Counted from the first letter of the stretch, positions 16,287 to 25,151 are shown. The stretch: DNA of 64,000 bases from Nocardioides sp. AX2bis (GCF_902506435.1 NZ_LR733215.1:62139-126138), one strand, 5' to 3'. The notes: a model not told the origin generated them from the sequence alone. Made by a program: numbers and translations.

Positions 16287-17033
16287 TCAGGCGAACGTCC
16301 AGACCATCAGCTCGGTCGACACCGCCGCGACGACGGTGGCGGCCGCCTGCGCCTCCGGGCCGTCGACGACGAGGGTGTCGCCCGCGGACAGCGGCTCGGC
16401 CAGGCTGAAGCGCAGCAGCGCCCCGGTGGTCACGAAGACGTGGCGCAGGCTGCCCGGCGGTGAGGTGTCCGGACCCAGCGCGAGCTCCTGGCCGGCCTGG
16501 AGACGGACGACCTGGAGCGCGGCTCCGGTGGTGCCGAGTCGCAGCGGGGCGTCCTCGCCGACGACAACCCCGGGACCGGCGGCGAGCAGCGCCGCCCGTC
16601 CGTCGAGGTGCACCGGGGCCGGGGTGGTCGCGGCGTACGACGGGGGCCGGCCGGGCTCGTCGGGCACGAGCCAGGTCTGGACGAACCGCGACGGGACGCC
16701 GGGCGCGGCCGTCTCGGCGTGCTCGACGCCGGACCCGGCCGACAGCAGGGCGAGCGACCCGGCGGCCAGGCGGCGGTCGGTGCCGAGGGAGTCGGAGTGG
16801 TCCACCGCGCCCTCGACGACCCACGTGAGGATCTCGAGGTCCTCGTGGTGGTGGGTCTCGAAGCCGCGCCCGGCCCCCAGGACGTGGTCGTCGTGGCAGA
16901 CCATCGGCCCCAGCCGCAGCCGGTCGGGGTCGTAGTGCGGCCCGAACGAGAGCGCGTGCCGGGTCAGCCGCCCCGCGTCCCTGCTCGTGAAACGCGCCAT
17001 TCCCCGTCGGATCTCCACCGTCACGGGCATCAT
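16287..17033 (-). CDS. Pirin-family cupin protein
   Basis: A 248-residue bicupin. The N-terminus VEIRRGMARF leads to HALSFGPHYDPDRLRLGPM and the metal-binding motif GFETHHHEDLEILTWVVEG with its histidines and the Glu later at GVEHAE. Pirins are iron cupins; several oxidise quercetin, and others act as redox-sensitive cofactors. Start candidates are ATG 17033, ATG 17030 and GTG 17024; all retain the family N-terminus. The gene is head to head with the GH1 gene with essentially no space between the two starts, so at least one mRNA is probably leaderless. Confidence 0.88.
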   Translation of the reverse strand: MMPVTVEIRRGMARFTSRDAGRLTRHALSFGPHYDPDRLRLGPMVCHDDHVLGAGRGFETHHHEDLEILTWVVEGAVDHSDSLGTDRRLAAGSLALLSAGSGVEHAETAAPGVPSRFVQTWLVPDEPGRPPSYAATTPAPVHLDGRAALLAAGPGVVVGEDAPLRLGTTGAALQVVRLQAGQELALGPDTSPPGSLRHVFVTTGALLRFSLAEPLSAGDTLVVDGPEAQAAATVVAAVSTELMVWTFA

Positions 17034-17034
17034 T

Positions 17035-18420
17035 GTGCCCGTGTCCGCTGCAGGGTCCGGCCAGGTCACCCCGCCGGGCGCGGGGCTCCCCGTGCTGCCC
17101 CCGGGGTTCCGCTTCGGCGTGACCAGCTCGGCCTACCAGGTCGAGGGCGCGACCGGCGCCGACGGGCGGGGGCCGAGCGTGTGGGACACCTTCGCGCGGG
17201 TGCCGGGCGTCGTCGCGGACGGCACCACCGGGGACGTCGCCGCCGACCACTTCCACCGGTTCGAGGAGGACGCGGCGCTCCTCGGCCGGCTCGGCGTCGA
17301 CGACTACCGCTTCTCGGTCTCCTGGACCCGGGTCCAGCCGGACGGACGCGGGCCGCTCGAGCCCCGCGGGCTGGACTTCTACGACCGCCTGGTCGACCGG
17401 GTGCTCGAGGCCGGCGTCTCGCCGGTCGCCGTCCTGCACCACCACGACCTGCCGCAGGGCCTCGAGGACGACGGCGGCTGGCTGAACCCGGAGACGGTGC
17501 ACCGCTTCGCCGAGCACGCCTCCGTGGTCGCCGCACGTCTCGCGGACCGGGTCGCCGCCTGGATCCCGGTCTACGAGCCCGCCGTGATGGGCGTCCTGGG
17601 CTACGGCAACGGCGCCTACGCCCCCGGGCGGTCGCTCTACTTCGACGGGCTCTGGGCCGCGCACCACCTGCTGCTCGGTCACGGCCACGCCACCGTCGCG
17701 CTCCGGGCGGCCGGGGCCCGCGAGGTCGGCTGCGCCAACAACCACTCCCCGATGTGGCCGGCCAGCGAGGACGCCGCCGACGTGGGTGCGACCAAGCTGT
17801 TCGACTCCGTCTGGAACGGGCTCTACCTCGAGCCGATGCTGCTCGGGCGCTACCCCGCCGACCTGGCCCCGCTGATGGAGGACCTGGTCTCCCCGGGCGA
17901 CCTGGCCATGATCCGTCAGCCGCTGGACTTCTACGGCGTGAACTACGACGGGCCGCTGCGCGTGGCCGCCGCCGCCGAGGACGCCCCCGCCCCCTGGCAG
18001 GTGCTCGAGCCGATGGGCCACCCGACCACCGACGACGGCCGGGCGGTCGTGCCGGACGCGCTGCGGGAGTGGCTCGTCATCCTCCGCGCCCGGTTCCGCG
18101 CGGCGCTGCCCCCGATCATGGTCACCGAGGTCGGCTGTGCGGTCGACGTCGAGCCGGACGCCGACGGGGTCGTGCACGACGAGGCCCGCGACGACTACCA
18201 CCGCGCCCACCTCCAGGCCGTGGCCGAGGCCGTGCGCCGCGGGGTCGACGTCCGCGGCTACCACGCCCGCGGCCTGTTGGACGGCTTCGAGTGGACCGCC
18301 GGCCACGCCCACCGGTACGGCTTCGTCCACGTCGACCACGCGACCGGGGAGCGGACGCCCACGGTGTCCTTCGACCGGTACGCCGCGCTGATCGCGGCGC
18401 AGCCCCGGCACGCGGGATAG
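17035..18420 (+). CDS. Divergent family 1 glycoside hydrolase
   Basis: A 461-residue GH1 TIM barrel: FRFGVTSSAYQVEGA, DYRFSVSWTRVQPDG and DFYGVNYDG are typical. The acid/base Glu (about 181) and nucleophile Glu (about 365) are present, but neighbours are changed. The usual NEP reads YEP (PVYEPAVMG), TENG reads TEVG, HWDLP reads HHDLP, and the substrate-binding W-S-x-x-D-N near the end is ARGLLDGFEW. The loss of the Asn beside the acid/base and of aglycone tryptophans predicts altered or lost beta-glucosidase specificity. GTG 17035 or 17041 is the likely start. The gene is convergent with the UDP-glucose dehydrogenase gene, separated by two hairpins. Confidence 0.82.
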   Translation: MPVSAAGSGQVTPPGAGLPVLPPGFRFGVTSSAYQVEGATGADGRGPSVWDTFARVPGVVADGTTGDVAADHFHRFEEDAALLGRLGVDDYRFSVSWTRVQPDGRGPLEPRGLDFYDRLVDRVLEAGVSPVAVLHHHDLPQGLEDDGGWLNPETVHRFAEHASVVAARLADRVAAWIPVYEPAVMGVLGYGNGAYAPGRSLYFDGLWAAHHLLLGHGHATVALRAAGAREVGCANNHSPMWPASEDAADVGATKLFDSVWNGLYLEPMLLGRYPADLAPLMEDLVSPGDLAMIRQPLDFYGVNYDGPLRVAAAAEDAPAPWQVLEPMGHPTTDDGRAVVPDALREWLVILRARFRAALPPIMVTEVGCAVDVEPDADGVVHDEARDDYHRAHLQAVAEAVRRGVDVRGYHARGLLDGFEWTAGHAHRYGFVHVDHATGERTPTVSFDRYAALIAAQPRHAG

Positions 18421-18425
18421 GACGG

Positions 18426-18489
18426 TCGGAAGTCCCCGGTCGGCCGGGGACTTCCGAACATGTCGGGCTTTGCAAAGGCCGACATGTTC
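18426..18489. terminator. Two adjacent hairpins between convergent genes
   Basis: The first hairpin has 14-bp perfect arms (18426-18439 and 18444-18457) with loop TCGG. The second is a 34-bp near-palindrome (18456-18472 with 18473-18489) with one mismatched pair and almost no loop, built on GAACATGTCGG. The two share their boundary bases, so they may be alternatives. They follow the GH1 stop by six bases and precede the end of the dehydrogenase gene by about 40. Confidence 0.7.
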
Positions 18490-18527
18490 AGAACTTGCCC
18501 GTCAAGTACGGCCCCCGGAGGGCCGCG

Positions 18528-19859
18528 TCAGCGGCGCCCGAGCCCCCGCACGGTCCAGCCGGCGGCGCGCCACGGCGCCGGGTCGAGCGTGGTGCGGCCG
18601 TCGAGGAGCAGGGGGCGGCGTACGGCGGCGCCGACCGCGACCGGGTCGGCGGCCGCGAACTCGGGCCACTCGGTCAGGTGCAGCAGCAGGTCGGCGCCGC
18701 GGGCGGCCTCGAGGGCCGAGCCGACGTGGTCGAGGTCGGGCGCCATCCGGCGGCCGGTCTCGCGGGCTGCGGGGTCGTAGACGGCCACCGAGGCGCCGCG
18801 CGCGTGCAGCGCGGAGGCCACGGCGAGCGCGGGGGAGTCGCGCACGTCGTCGCTGCCGGGCTTGAACGCCGCGCCCCAGACGCCGATCCGGGCCCGCGTG
18901 ACCGAGCCGCCGAGCATGGCGGTGGCGGCGGCGACCGTACGGCTGCGCTGGCGCAGGTTGACGTCGTCGACGACCCCGAGCAGGTCGGCCATGCTGTCGA
19001 CGCCGAGCTCGCCGGCGCGGTGGCCGAAGGCGCGGACGTCCTTGGGCAGGCAGCCGCCGCCGAACCCGATGCCGGGGGACAGGAAGCGGTTGCCGATCCG
19101 CACGTCGTGGCCCAGCGCCTCGGTCAGGGCGACCACGTCGGCCCCGGCGGCGTCGCACACCTCGGCGACGGCGTTGACGAAGGAGACCTTGGTGGCCAGG
19201 AACGCGTTGGCCGAGACCTTGACCAGCTCGGCGGTGGGCAGGTCGGTGACCAGCACCGGGACCCCCGCGTCCTCGAGCGGGGAGTAGAGCTCGCGCAGCA
19301 CCTTGCCAGCCAGGCCCTCGCCCTCGGGACGGTGCGTGTCGACGCCGATCACCACCCGGTCCGGGCGCAGCGTGTCCTCGACGGCGTGGCCCTCGCGCAG
19401 GAACTCGGGGTTCCAGACCAGCTCGGCGTCCGCGCCGGCGGGGGCCAGCTCGGCGACCCGGCGGGCCAGGCGGGCGGCGGTGCCGACCGGGACCGTGGAC
19501 TTCCCGACGACGTACGACGGCCGGTCCAGGTGGACCGCCAGCGCCTCGACGGCCCCGTCGACCTGGGCCAGGTCGGCGCCTCGTCCGTCCCGCCGCTGCG
19601 GCGTGCCGACGCAGAGGAAGTGCAGGTCGGCGTGGGCGGCGGCGTCGGCGAGGGAGTCGGTGAAGCGCAGGCGGCCGGAGGCCACGTGGGTGGCCAGCAG
19701 GGTGTCGAGGCCCGGCTCGTGGAACGGCAGCTCGCCGCTGGCGAGCAGCGCGCGCTGGCGCGGGTCGGTCTCGACGCCGAGCACGTCGTGGCCCAGCTCG
19801 GCCAGGCAGGCGGCGTGGGTGGCGCCCAGGTAGCCACAGCCGATGACGGAGATCCTCAT
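18528..19859 (-). CDS. UDP-glucose 6-dehydrogenase
   Basis: A 443-residue member of the UDP-glucose/GDP-mannose dehydrogenase family. An N-terminal Rossmann motif (ISVIGCGYLGATHA) is followed by the substrate helix with NPEFLREG, the central NAFLATKVSFVNAVAE and the catalytic-cysteine motif GIGFGGGCLPKD (Cys about 270), then a C-terminal domain with WGAAFKPGSDDVRDSP. The enzyme oxidises UDP-glucose twice to UDP-glucuronate using NAD, feeding surface polysaccharide synthesis. It is monocistronic and convergent with the GH1 gene. A UDP-ManNAc dehydrogenase is less likely given the motif set. Confidence 0.9.
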   Translation of the reverse strand: MRISVIGCGYLGATHAACLAELGHDVLGVETDPRQRALLASGELPFHEPGLDTLLATHVASGRLRFTDSLADAAAHADLHFLCVGTPQRRDGRGADLAQVDGAVEALAVHLDRPSYVVGKSTVPVGTAARLARRVAELAPAGADAELVWNPEFLREGHAVEDTLRPDRVVIGVDTHRPEGEGLAGKVLRELYSPLEDAGVPVLVTDLPTAELVKVSANAFLATKVSFVNAVAEVCDAAGADVVALTEALGHDVRIGNRFLSPGIGFGGGCLPKDVRAFGHRAGELGVDSMADLLGVVDDVNLRQRSRTVAAATAMLGGSVTRARIGVWGAAFKPGSDDVRDSPALAVASALHARGASVAVYDPAARETGRRMAPDLDHVGSALEAARGADLLLHLTEWPEFAAADPVAVGAAVRRPLLLDGRTTLDPAPWRAAGWTVRGLGRR

Positions 19860-19947
19860 GCGTCCAGCGTGCGTGGTCCGGGTGACGTCCCGATACCCCT
19901 CGCGGGGGGCGACGGGTGAACGGTTCCCGACAGGACGTGGTGCCGGA

Positions 19948-21102
19948 TCAGGCCACGGCGGCGGCCAGCCGTTCGACCATCGTGGTGAGCCGGGTCACGC
20001 TGGTGGCGACGTTCAGGCGGACGTGGCCGACGAGCCCGGGCTGGTAGGCCTGGCCGGCCGCCGGCGCCACCCCGTGCTCGACGGCGACGGCCGCCGGGTC
20101 GTCGTGGCCGTAGGCGCGCAGGTCGAGCCACGGCAGGTAGGTCGCCTCCATCCGGCGCATCCGCGCCCGCGGCAGGTGTGTCGCGACGAGGTCGTCGAGC
20201 AGGTCCCGCTGCAGCCCGAGCCGCTCCACCAGGGCCCCCCGCCACGCGTCACCCTCGCTCCAGGACACCCGGGCCGCGATCATCCCGAGCGGGGAGTAGG
20301 CGTGGTTCTGCACCAGCGGCACCCCGCGCAGCACCGCCCGGTCGGCCGGGTCGGGCGCGACGACGACCGCGCAGTGCAGCCCGGCGGTGTTGAAGGTCTT
20401 GGACGCGCTGGTCACGGTCACCGCCCGGGGGTCGAGGCTCCCGTACGGCGTGAACCCCAGCCCGTGCGGAAGGTCCGGCAGCACGAGCGGGCCGTGGATC
20501 TCGTCGGCGACGACGCGCGCGCCGTAGCGGTCGGCCAGGTCCCGCAGGGCCTCGAGCTCGGCCCGGCGGGGGACCCGGCCCAACGGGTTGTGCGGGTTGC
20601 AGAGCAGCAGGGTGCGGGCGCCGGCGGCGAACGCCCCCTCGACGGCCGCCAGGTCGAGCCCGGCGGACTCCTGGTCGGGCGCGTCGGGGTCGGTGGTGAC
20701 GAAGACCGCCTCCCGCCCGGTGGCGGCGACGATGTCGCGGAACGGGGGGTAGCAGGGCAGCGGCACCACGACCGGCCCCGGCGGGCACAGCGTCTCGAGC
20801 ACCAGCCGGATCCCGGCGATCACGTCACCGGTGACCACACAGGCGTCCGGCTCGACGGCGTGGTCCCAGTGCCGGTGCGCCCACCCGGCGTACGCCTCCC
20901 CGACCCCGAGGTCGCCGAGCGGGGCGTAGCCGGCCGTGCCCCGGCGCACGGCGGCGGCGACCGCCTCGGCCACCGGCACCGCGACCTCGTAGTCCATCTC
21001 GGCGACGAACGCCGGCAGCACCCCCGGCGCGACCGAGCCCCACTTCAGGGGCAGGGCGTCGCGGATCGTGTCGTCGGGCAGGTCGCGGACCAGGTCGCTC
21101 AC
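19948..21102 (-). CDS. PLP-dependent C-S lyase, PatB/MalY type
   Basis: A 384-residue fold-type I aminotransferase-like enzyme. The PLP lysine (about 235) is in VTSASKTFN, with LLCNPHNPLGRV and VADEIHGPL supplying the cofactor Asn and Asp as in PatB/MalY. The family cleaves cystathionine or other cysteine conjugates to a thiol, pyruvate and ammonia; some act as regulators. GTG 21102 begins 10 bases after the fadH stop, inside the PadR-fadH operon, so it is likely co-transcribed. The operon context does not identify the substrate. Confidence 0.88.
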   Translation of the reverse strand: MSDLVRDLPDDTIRDALPLKWGSVAPGVLPAFVAEMDYEVAVPVAEAVAAAVRRGTAGYAPLGDLGVGEAYAGWAHRHWDHAVEPDACVVTGDVIAGIRLVLETLCPPGPVVVPLPCYPPFRDIVAATGREAVFVTTDPDAPDQESAGLDLAAVEGAFAAGARTLLLCNPHNPLGRVPRRAELEALRDLADRYGARVVADEIHGPLVLPDLPHGLGFTPYGSLDPRAVTVTSASKTFNTAGLHCAVVVAPDPADRAVLRGVPLVQNHAYSPLGMIAARVSWSEGDAWRGALVERLGLQRDLLDDLVATHLPRARMRRMEATYLPWLDLRAYGHDDPAAVAVEHGVAPAAGQAYQPGLVGHVRLNVATSVTRLTTMVERLAAAVA

Positions 21103-21112
21103 GGCGCCGACG

Positions 21113-23269
21113 CTACGCGGGGGCGCCGACAGGTGCGTCGACCGAGGGACGGTCCGGCAGGCGGTCGCCGAGGCCGGCGGCCACGCGGGTGCCCTGCTCG
21201 ATCGCGCGCTCGGCGTCCAGCTCGGCGGCCAGGTCGGCCCCGCCGACCAGGTGCAGGCGCGGCCGGCCGGCCTCGGGCAGCGCGGCCAGCGCGTCGTACA
21301 GGCCCCGGACGGACTCCTGACCGGCGCAGAGCACGACGTGGTCGACCTCGAGGACCCGTTCGGCGCCGTCGACCACGACGTGCAGCCCGGCGTCGTCGAC
21401 GTGGGTGTAGGTCACCCCGCGGACCTGCTCGACCCCGGACTGCTTCAGCACCGCGCGGTGCGCCCAGCCCGACGTCTTCCCGAGGTCGCGGCCGATGGTC
21501 GAGGTCTTGCGCTGGAGCAGCGTCACCTGGCGGGCGGGGGTGCGGGGGGTGCGCCCGGTCAGCCCGCCGGGGTGCTCCGCGGGGTCACCGACGCCCCAGT
21601 GGTCCTTCCAGTCCTGGAGCGTCTCGGTCGGGTCGTGGGCCAGGAAGTGGCTGGTGTCGACGCCGATCCCGCCGGCCCCGACCACCGCGACCCGCGCGCC
21701 GGGGACGATCTCGCCGGAGAGGACCTGGGCGTAGGTGACGACGCTGGGGTGGTCGACGCCCTCGAGGTCGGGGACGCGCGGCTCGACGCCGGTGGCGACG
21801 ACGACCTCGTCGAAGCCGCGCAGGTCGGCGACGGACGCGCTGGTGGACAGGCGCACGTCGACGCCGAGGACGTCGAGCCGGCGCGCGTAGTAGCGCAGCG
21901 TGTGGGCGAAGTCCTCCTTGCCGGGCACGGCCATCGCGTAGCGGAACTGCCCGCCGATCTCGGGGCGCTGCTCGAAGAGCGTCACGGCCAGGCCGCGCTC
22001 GGCGGCCGAGACGGCGGTGGCCAGCCCGGCGGGCCCGGCGCCGACGACCGCGACCCGGGCCCGGGAGCGGGTGGGGGCCAGCACCAGCGTGGTCTCGCGG
22101 CACGCCCGCGGGTTGACCAGGCAGGAGGCCGTGCGGTTGGCGAAGGCGTGGTCGAGGCAGGCCTGGTTGCAGGCGATGCAGGTGTTGATCTCGTCCGCGC
22201 GCCCGGCCGCGGCCTTGGCCACGAACGTCGGGTCGGCCAGCAGCGGCCGGGCCATCGAGACCAGGTCGGCCTGGCCGGTGGCCAGCACCTCCTCGGCCAT
22301 CTCGGGGGTGTTGATCCGGTTCGACGCGCAGACCGGGACGACGTGGCCCGACGCGTGCAGGTCGGCCCGGAGCCGGGCGGTGGCGTCGCGCCAGGCCCCC
22401 GGCGGGACCTGCGTGATGATCGTGGGCACCCGCGCCTCGTGCCAGCCGATGCCGGTGTTGAGCACGGTGACGCCGGCGCCGACCAGGCGCTGGGCCAGCT
22501 CCAGGACCTCCTCCCAGGTCTGCCCGCCCTCGACCAGGTCGAGCAGGGAGATCCGGTACACGACCGGCAGGTCGCCGCCGACCAGCTCGCGGGTGCGGCG
22601 CACGACCTCGAGCGGGAAGCGCATCCGCTTCTCGGCGCTCCCGCCCCAGGCGTCGGTCCGGTCGTTGGTGCGCGAGGCGAGGAACTGGTTGATCAGGTAG
22701 CCCTCCGAGCCCATCACCTCGACCGCGTCGTAGCCGGCCTTCACGGCCAGCGCCGCGGTGCGGGCGAAGTGGGTGGCGGTCCGGTCGACGCCGCGCGACG
22801 ACAGCGCGCTCGGGCGGAACGGCGTGATCGGCGACTTCCGGCGCGAGGCCGAGACGCTGAACGGGTGGTAGCCGTACCGCCCGGCGTGCAGCACCTGCAG
22901 CGCGATCGCCCCGCCCTCGTCGTGGACGGCTCCGGTGACCTCGCGGTGGCGCATCGCCTGGAGCCGCGTGGTCATCTCGGAGGCCAGCGGCTTGAGCCAG
23001 CCGCGCTTGTCAGGGGCGTAGCCGCCGGTGACGATCAGGCCGACGCCGCCGCGGGCCCGTTCGGCGACGTACGCCGCCAGCCGCGGGAGGTCGCGGACGG
23101 TGTCCTCGAGCCCGGTGTGCATCGAGCCCATCACCACGCGGTTGCGGAGCGTGAGGCCGCCGGCGCCCGTGCCGTCGCCGCCGAGCGTGATCGGCTCGAG
23201 CAGGTGGGGGTACGGGGTGTCGGTGGGGTCGGTGCCCGTGGGTTCGGTGCCGGCGGTGGGGTCGGTCAT
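21113..23269 (-). CDS. fadH: NADPH-dependent 2,4-dienoyl-CoA reductase-like flavoenzyme
   Basis: A 718-residue protein with an N-terminal OYE-type FMN barrel (MGSMHTGLEDTVRDLPRLAA, GGYAPDKRG, GSEGYLINQFL), a 4Fe-4S cluster motif (CIACNQAC then CLVNPRAC) and C-terminal FAD/NADPH Rossmann domains (VVGAGPAGLATAVSAAERGL, VVGAGGIGVDTS). This is the architecture of FadH, which reduces 2,4-dienoyl-CoA in beta-oxidation of unsaturated fatty acids. It begins at ATG 23269, overlapping the PadR stop as ATGA, and precedes the PatB-like gene. Trimethylamine dehydrogenase-type relatives share the layout, so the exact substrate is inferred. Confidence 0.88.
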   Translation of the reverse strand: MTDPTAGTEPTGTDPTDTPYPHLLEPITLGGDGTGAGGLTLRNRVVMGSMHTGLEDTVRDLPRLAAYVAERARGGVGLIVTGGYAPDKRGWLKPLASEMTTRLQAMRHREVTGAVHDEGGAIALQVLHAGRYGYHPFSVSASRRKSPITPFRPSALSSRGVDRTATHFARTAALAVKAGYDAVEVMGSEGYLINQFLASRTNDRTDAWGGSAEKRMRFPLEVVRRTRELVGGDLPVVYRISLLDLVEGGQTWEEVLELAQRLVGAGVTVLNTGIGWHEARVPTIITQVPPGAWRDATARLRADLHASGHVVPVCASNRINTPEMAEEVLATGQADLVSMARPLLADPTFVAKAAAGRADEINTCIACNQACLDHAFANRTASCLVNPRACRETTLVLAPTRSRARVAVVGAGPAGLATAVSAAERGLAVTLFEQRPEIGGQFRYAMAVPGKEDFAHTLRYYARRLDVLGVDVRLSTSASVADLRGFDEVVVATGVEPRVPDLEGVDHPSVVTYAQVLSGEIVPGARVAVVGAGGIGVDTSHFLAHDPTETLQDWKDHWGVGDPAEHPGGLTGRTPRTPARQVTLLQRKTSTIGRDLGKTSGWAHRAVLKQSGVEQVRGVTYTHVDDAGLHVVVDGAERVLEVDHVVLCAGQESVRGLYDALAALPEAGRPRLHLVGGADLAAELDAERAIEQGTRVAAGLGDRLPDRPSVDAPVGAPA

Positions 23270-23796
23270 GCGTGTGCCTCCAGGTACTCGGTGAGCCAGG
23301 TGACCCAGAACCGCTCCAGGCCGATCCCGCCGCGCAGCACCAGGTGCCGGTCGAGGTCGGGGCCGGCCAGCGCGGCGGGGTCCGGGTAGTCGCGGTCGGC
23401 CAGCTGCTCGTAGTGCGCCAGCCGGGCGGTGTGCTCGCCCAGCTGGTCGCGCACGAGGTCGAGCACCGCTGCGCGGTCGCCGTACGACGCCCCGCGCAGC
23501 TTGACGGCCAGCTCGCTGCGGAAGGTCTCCATCGGCGTCGGCTCCGCCAGCCAGACGGCGAGGGCGTCCTCGCCGTCCGGGGTGACGGTGAAGGTGCGCT
23601 TGTCGGGCCGCCCGACCTGGGGCACGGTCTCGACCGAGACCCAGCCGTCGGCCTCCATCCGCGCCAGCACGCGGTAGATCTGCTGGTGGGTGGCGTGCCA
23701 GAAGTAGCCCAGCGAGCGCTCGAACCGGCGGGTCAGCTCGAGCCCGGAGCCGGGCTGCTCGCGCAGCGCGACCAGCAGCACGTGCTCGAGGGCCAT
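23266..23796 (-). CDS. PadR-family transcriptional regulator
   Basis: A 176-residue PadR protein. The N-terminal winged helix (LEHVLLVALREQPGSGLELT, HATHQQIYRVLARMEADGWV, RPDKRTFTVTPDG) is followed by a C-terminal helical dimerisation domain (VRDQLGEHTARLAHYEQLAD). PadR proteins repress nearby genes until a small ligand, often a phenolic acid or drug, binds. It leads the operon with fadH and the patB-like gene (ATGA overlap). ATG 23796 is chosen as the typical start; an earlier in-frame codon would run toward the operator. The palindrome TGCAAC-GA-GTTGCA lies 22 bases upstream. Confidence 0.88.
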   Translation of the reverse strand: MALEHVLLVALREQPGSGLELTRRFERSLGYFWHATHQQIYRVLARMEADGWVSVETVPQVGRPDKRTFTVTPDGEDALAVWLAEPTPMETFRSELAVKLRGASYGDRAAVLDLVRDQLGEHTARLAHYEQLADRDYPDPAALAGPDLDRHLVLRGGIGLERFWVTWLTEYLEAHA

Positions 23797-23817
23797 GCCG
23801 TCATGGTGCCGCACCTA

Positions 23818-23831
23818 TGCAACGAGTTGCA
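23818..23831. promoter_or_regulatory. Palindrome upstream of padR
   Basis: TGCAAC-GA-GTTGCA is a perfect 6-2-6 inverted repeat in an unusually AT-rich spot, 22-35 bases upstream of the PadR ATG. Its position suits autoregulation of the padR-fadH-patB operon. Confidence 0.6.
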
Positions 23832-23859
23832 AGAGGGGCGGATGGCGTGGGTCTTCACC

Positions 23860-24603
23860 TCAGCCCACGGGTGCGACCGACCGCTTGGAGCCCAGCTCCA
23901 CGCCGGCGGCGTCGAGGAAGGTCAGCCTGACTGCCCTGGTGGAGGCGGCCTCGGGCAGGGCGGCGCCGTAGCCGAGCGAGTCCGGCCGCACCGGGAGCGT
24001 CCGGTCGACCCCGTCCCCGGTCACCCGGACCGCGACGGCGTCGGCGTACGGCGAGACCCCGTAGACGATCGGGTTCCGCTGGTCGTCGAAGAACCCGCCG
24101 AGCTGGTCGGGCCGCGTGACCAGGAGGGTCGACCTCCCGTCGGGTCCGACCACCAACGGGTCGCAGCCGTACTCGAGCTGGTCCTCCGTCGGGACGCCGG
24201 TGCCGTCCCACGCGCCCTCACCGTGGCTGACGGCGTAGCAAGTCTTGCCGGTCGAGGACCCGGCGATCCACAGCGCGAAGTGACCGGTCCGGTCGTCGAA
24301 CTCGGCGACCAGCAGCGGGTCCTCGAGCCGGCCCAGGCCGTAGCCCGTGGTGTCGGGGGACTCGGCGAAGCCGAGGATCGCCTCCTTGACGACCTCGCCC
24401 GGGCCGCTGAGGGCGAAGGCGGTCCCGGCGCCGGCGGTGAGGGCCAGCAGCCCCGAGGCCGACAGGGCCACCACCCGCCGACGGCGGCGGGGAGGGGCGG
24501 TCGGCTGCTCGGCCAGGATCCTGGCCAGCGCGGTCGTCGACCACTGCGGGTCGAGCTCCTGCGGGGTGGGGGCGAGACGGCTCACGGTGTCGTGGTGGTT
24601 CAT
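23860..24603 (-). CDS. Single-pass membrane protein coupled to an ECF sigma factor (possible anti-sigma)
   Basis: The 247-residue product has a cytoplasmic N-terminal part (about 40 residues, with ELDPQWSTTALARILAEQ), an Arg cluster (PPRRRRR), one transmembrane helix (about 45-66) and an external beta-rich domain with two cysteines. Its ATG overlaps the ECF sigma stop as ATGA. Sigma-coupled membrane proteins are often anti-sigmas, but no zinc-binding HxxxCxxC motif is present, so the role is inferred from context alone. It resembles the CU044_5270-type proteins found after actinobacterial sigma genes. Confidence 0.7.
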   Translation of the reverse strand: MNHHDTVSRLAPTPQELDPQWSTTALARILAEQPTAPPRRRRRVVALSASGLLALTAGAGTAFALSGPGEVVKEAILGFAESPDTTGYGLGRLEDPLLVAEFDDRTGHFALWIAGSSTGKTCYAVSHGEGAWDGTGVPTEDQLEYGCDPLVVGPDGRSTLLVTRPDQLGGFFDDQRNPIVYGVSPYADAVAVRVTGDGVDRTLPVRPDSLGYGAALPEAASTRAVRLTFLDAAGVELGSKRSVAPVG

Positions 24604-25151
24604 CGGGTGCTCCCGTTGTTCATGGCCACGCTGGTGGCGGTGGGACGTGCAGAGGGGTGGGCGGCGGCGCCGTGCTCCAGCGCCTGGCGGGCCCGGTGGG
24701 CGCGGACCCGGAGGGTGCCGCTGCGGATGCCGACGACGGCGGCCGCCTCGGCGGTCGTCAGTCCGTCCCACGCCAGCAGGAGCAGGGCCTCGCGCTGCTC
24801 GTCGGGCAGAGCGGCGAGGGCGTGGAGCGCCTCCTGCCGCTCGGCGGCGACGACGCCCGCGTCCTCGGCGGCCGCGGCCGCGGCCGACAGCAGGAGCAGG
24901 CGGTCGTGGAGCGCCGTACGACGTCCCGCCGCGCGACGGTGGTTGCCGACGACCTTGCGGGCGGCGCCGATCAACCAGGCGATCGGCGGTTCCGGGACGT
25001 CGGCCCACCGTCGCCAGGCCTGCAGGAACGTCTCCGCCACCACGTCCTGGACGTCGGCGGGCGGCACGTGGCGGCGGACGTACGCGGCGACGCGCGGCCC
25101 GTCGCGCCCCCAGGAGCGGGTGAACTCGTCGCGGTGGTCGTGGATGCTCAT
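24600..25151 (-). CDS. ECF sigma factor
   Basis: A 183-residue sigma-70 factor with only regions 2 and 4: VQDVVAETFLQAWRRWADVP with PIAWLIGAARKV for region 2, and LPDEQREALLLLAWDGLTTA with GIRSGTLRVRAHRARQAL for region 4. It starts at ATG 25151. The downstream membrane gene overlaps by ATGA, forming a two-gene unit. Such pairs control envelope or stress genes; no target promoter was identified here. The sigma factor at 14,427 is of a different type. Confidence 0.88.
   Translation of the reverse strand: MSIHDHRDEFTRSWGRDGPRVAAYVRRHVPPADVQDVVAETFLQAWRRWADVPEPPIAWLIGAARKVVGNHRRAAGRRTALHDRLLLLSAAAAAAEDAGVVAAERQEALHALAALPDEQREALLLLAWDGLTTAEAAAVVGIRSGTLRVRAHRARQALEHGAAAHPSARPTATSVAMNNGSTR

Noticed and set aside
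16608..19919. Very long open frame (over 1,100 codons) on the plus strand
   Set aside because: It runs antisense to, or out of frame with, pirin, GH1 and UDP-glucose dehydrogenase and has Arg/Gly/Pro-rich composition. Long shadows are expected at this G+C content.
21068..23389. 773-codon open frame antisense to fadH
   Set aside because: FadH has complete FMN, Fe-S and FAD motifs on the other strand; the antisense product has no domain signature.
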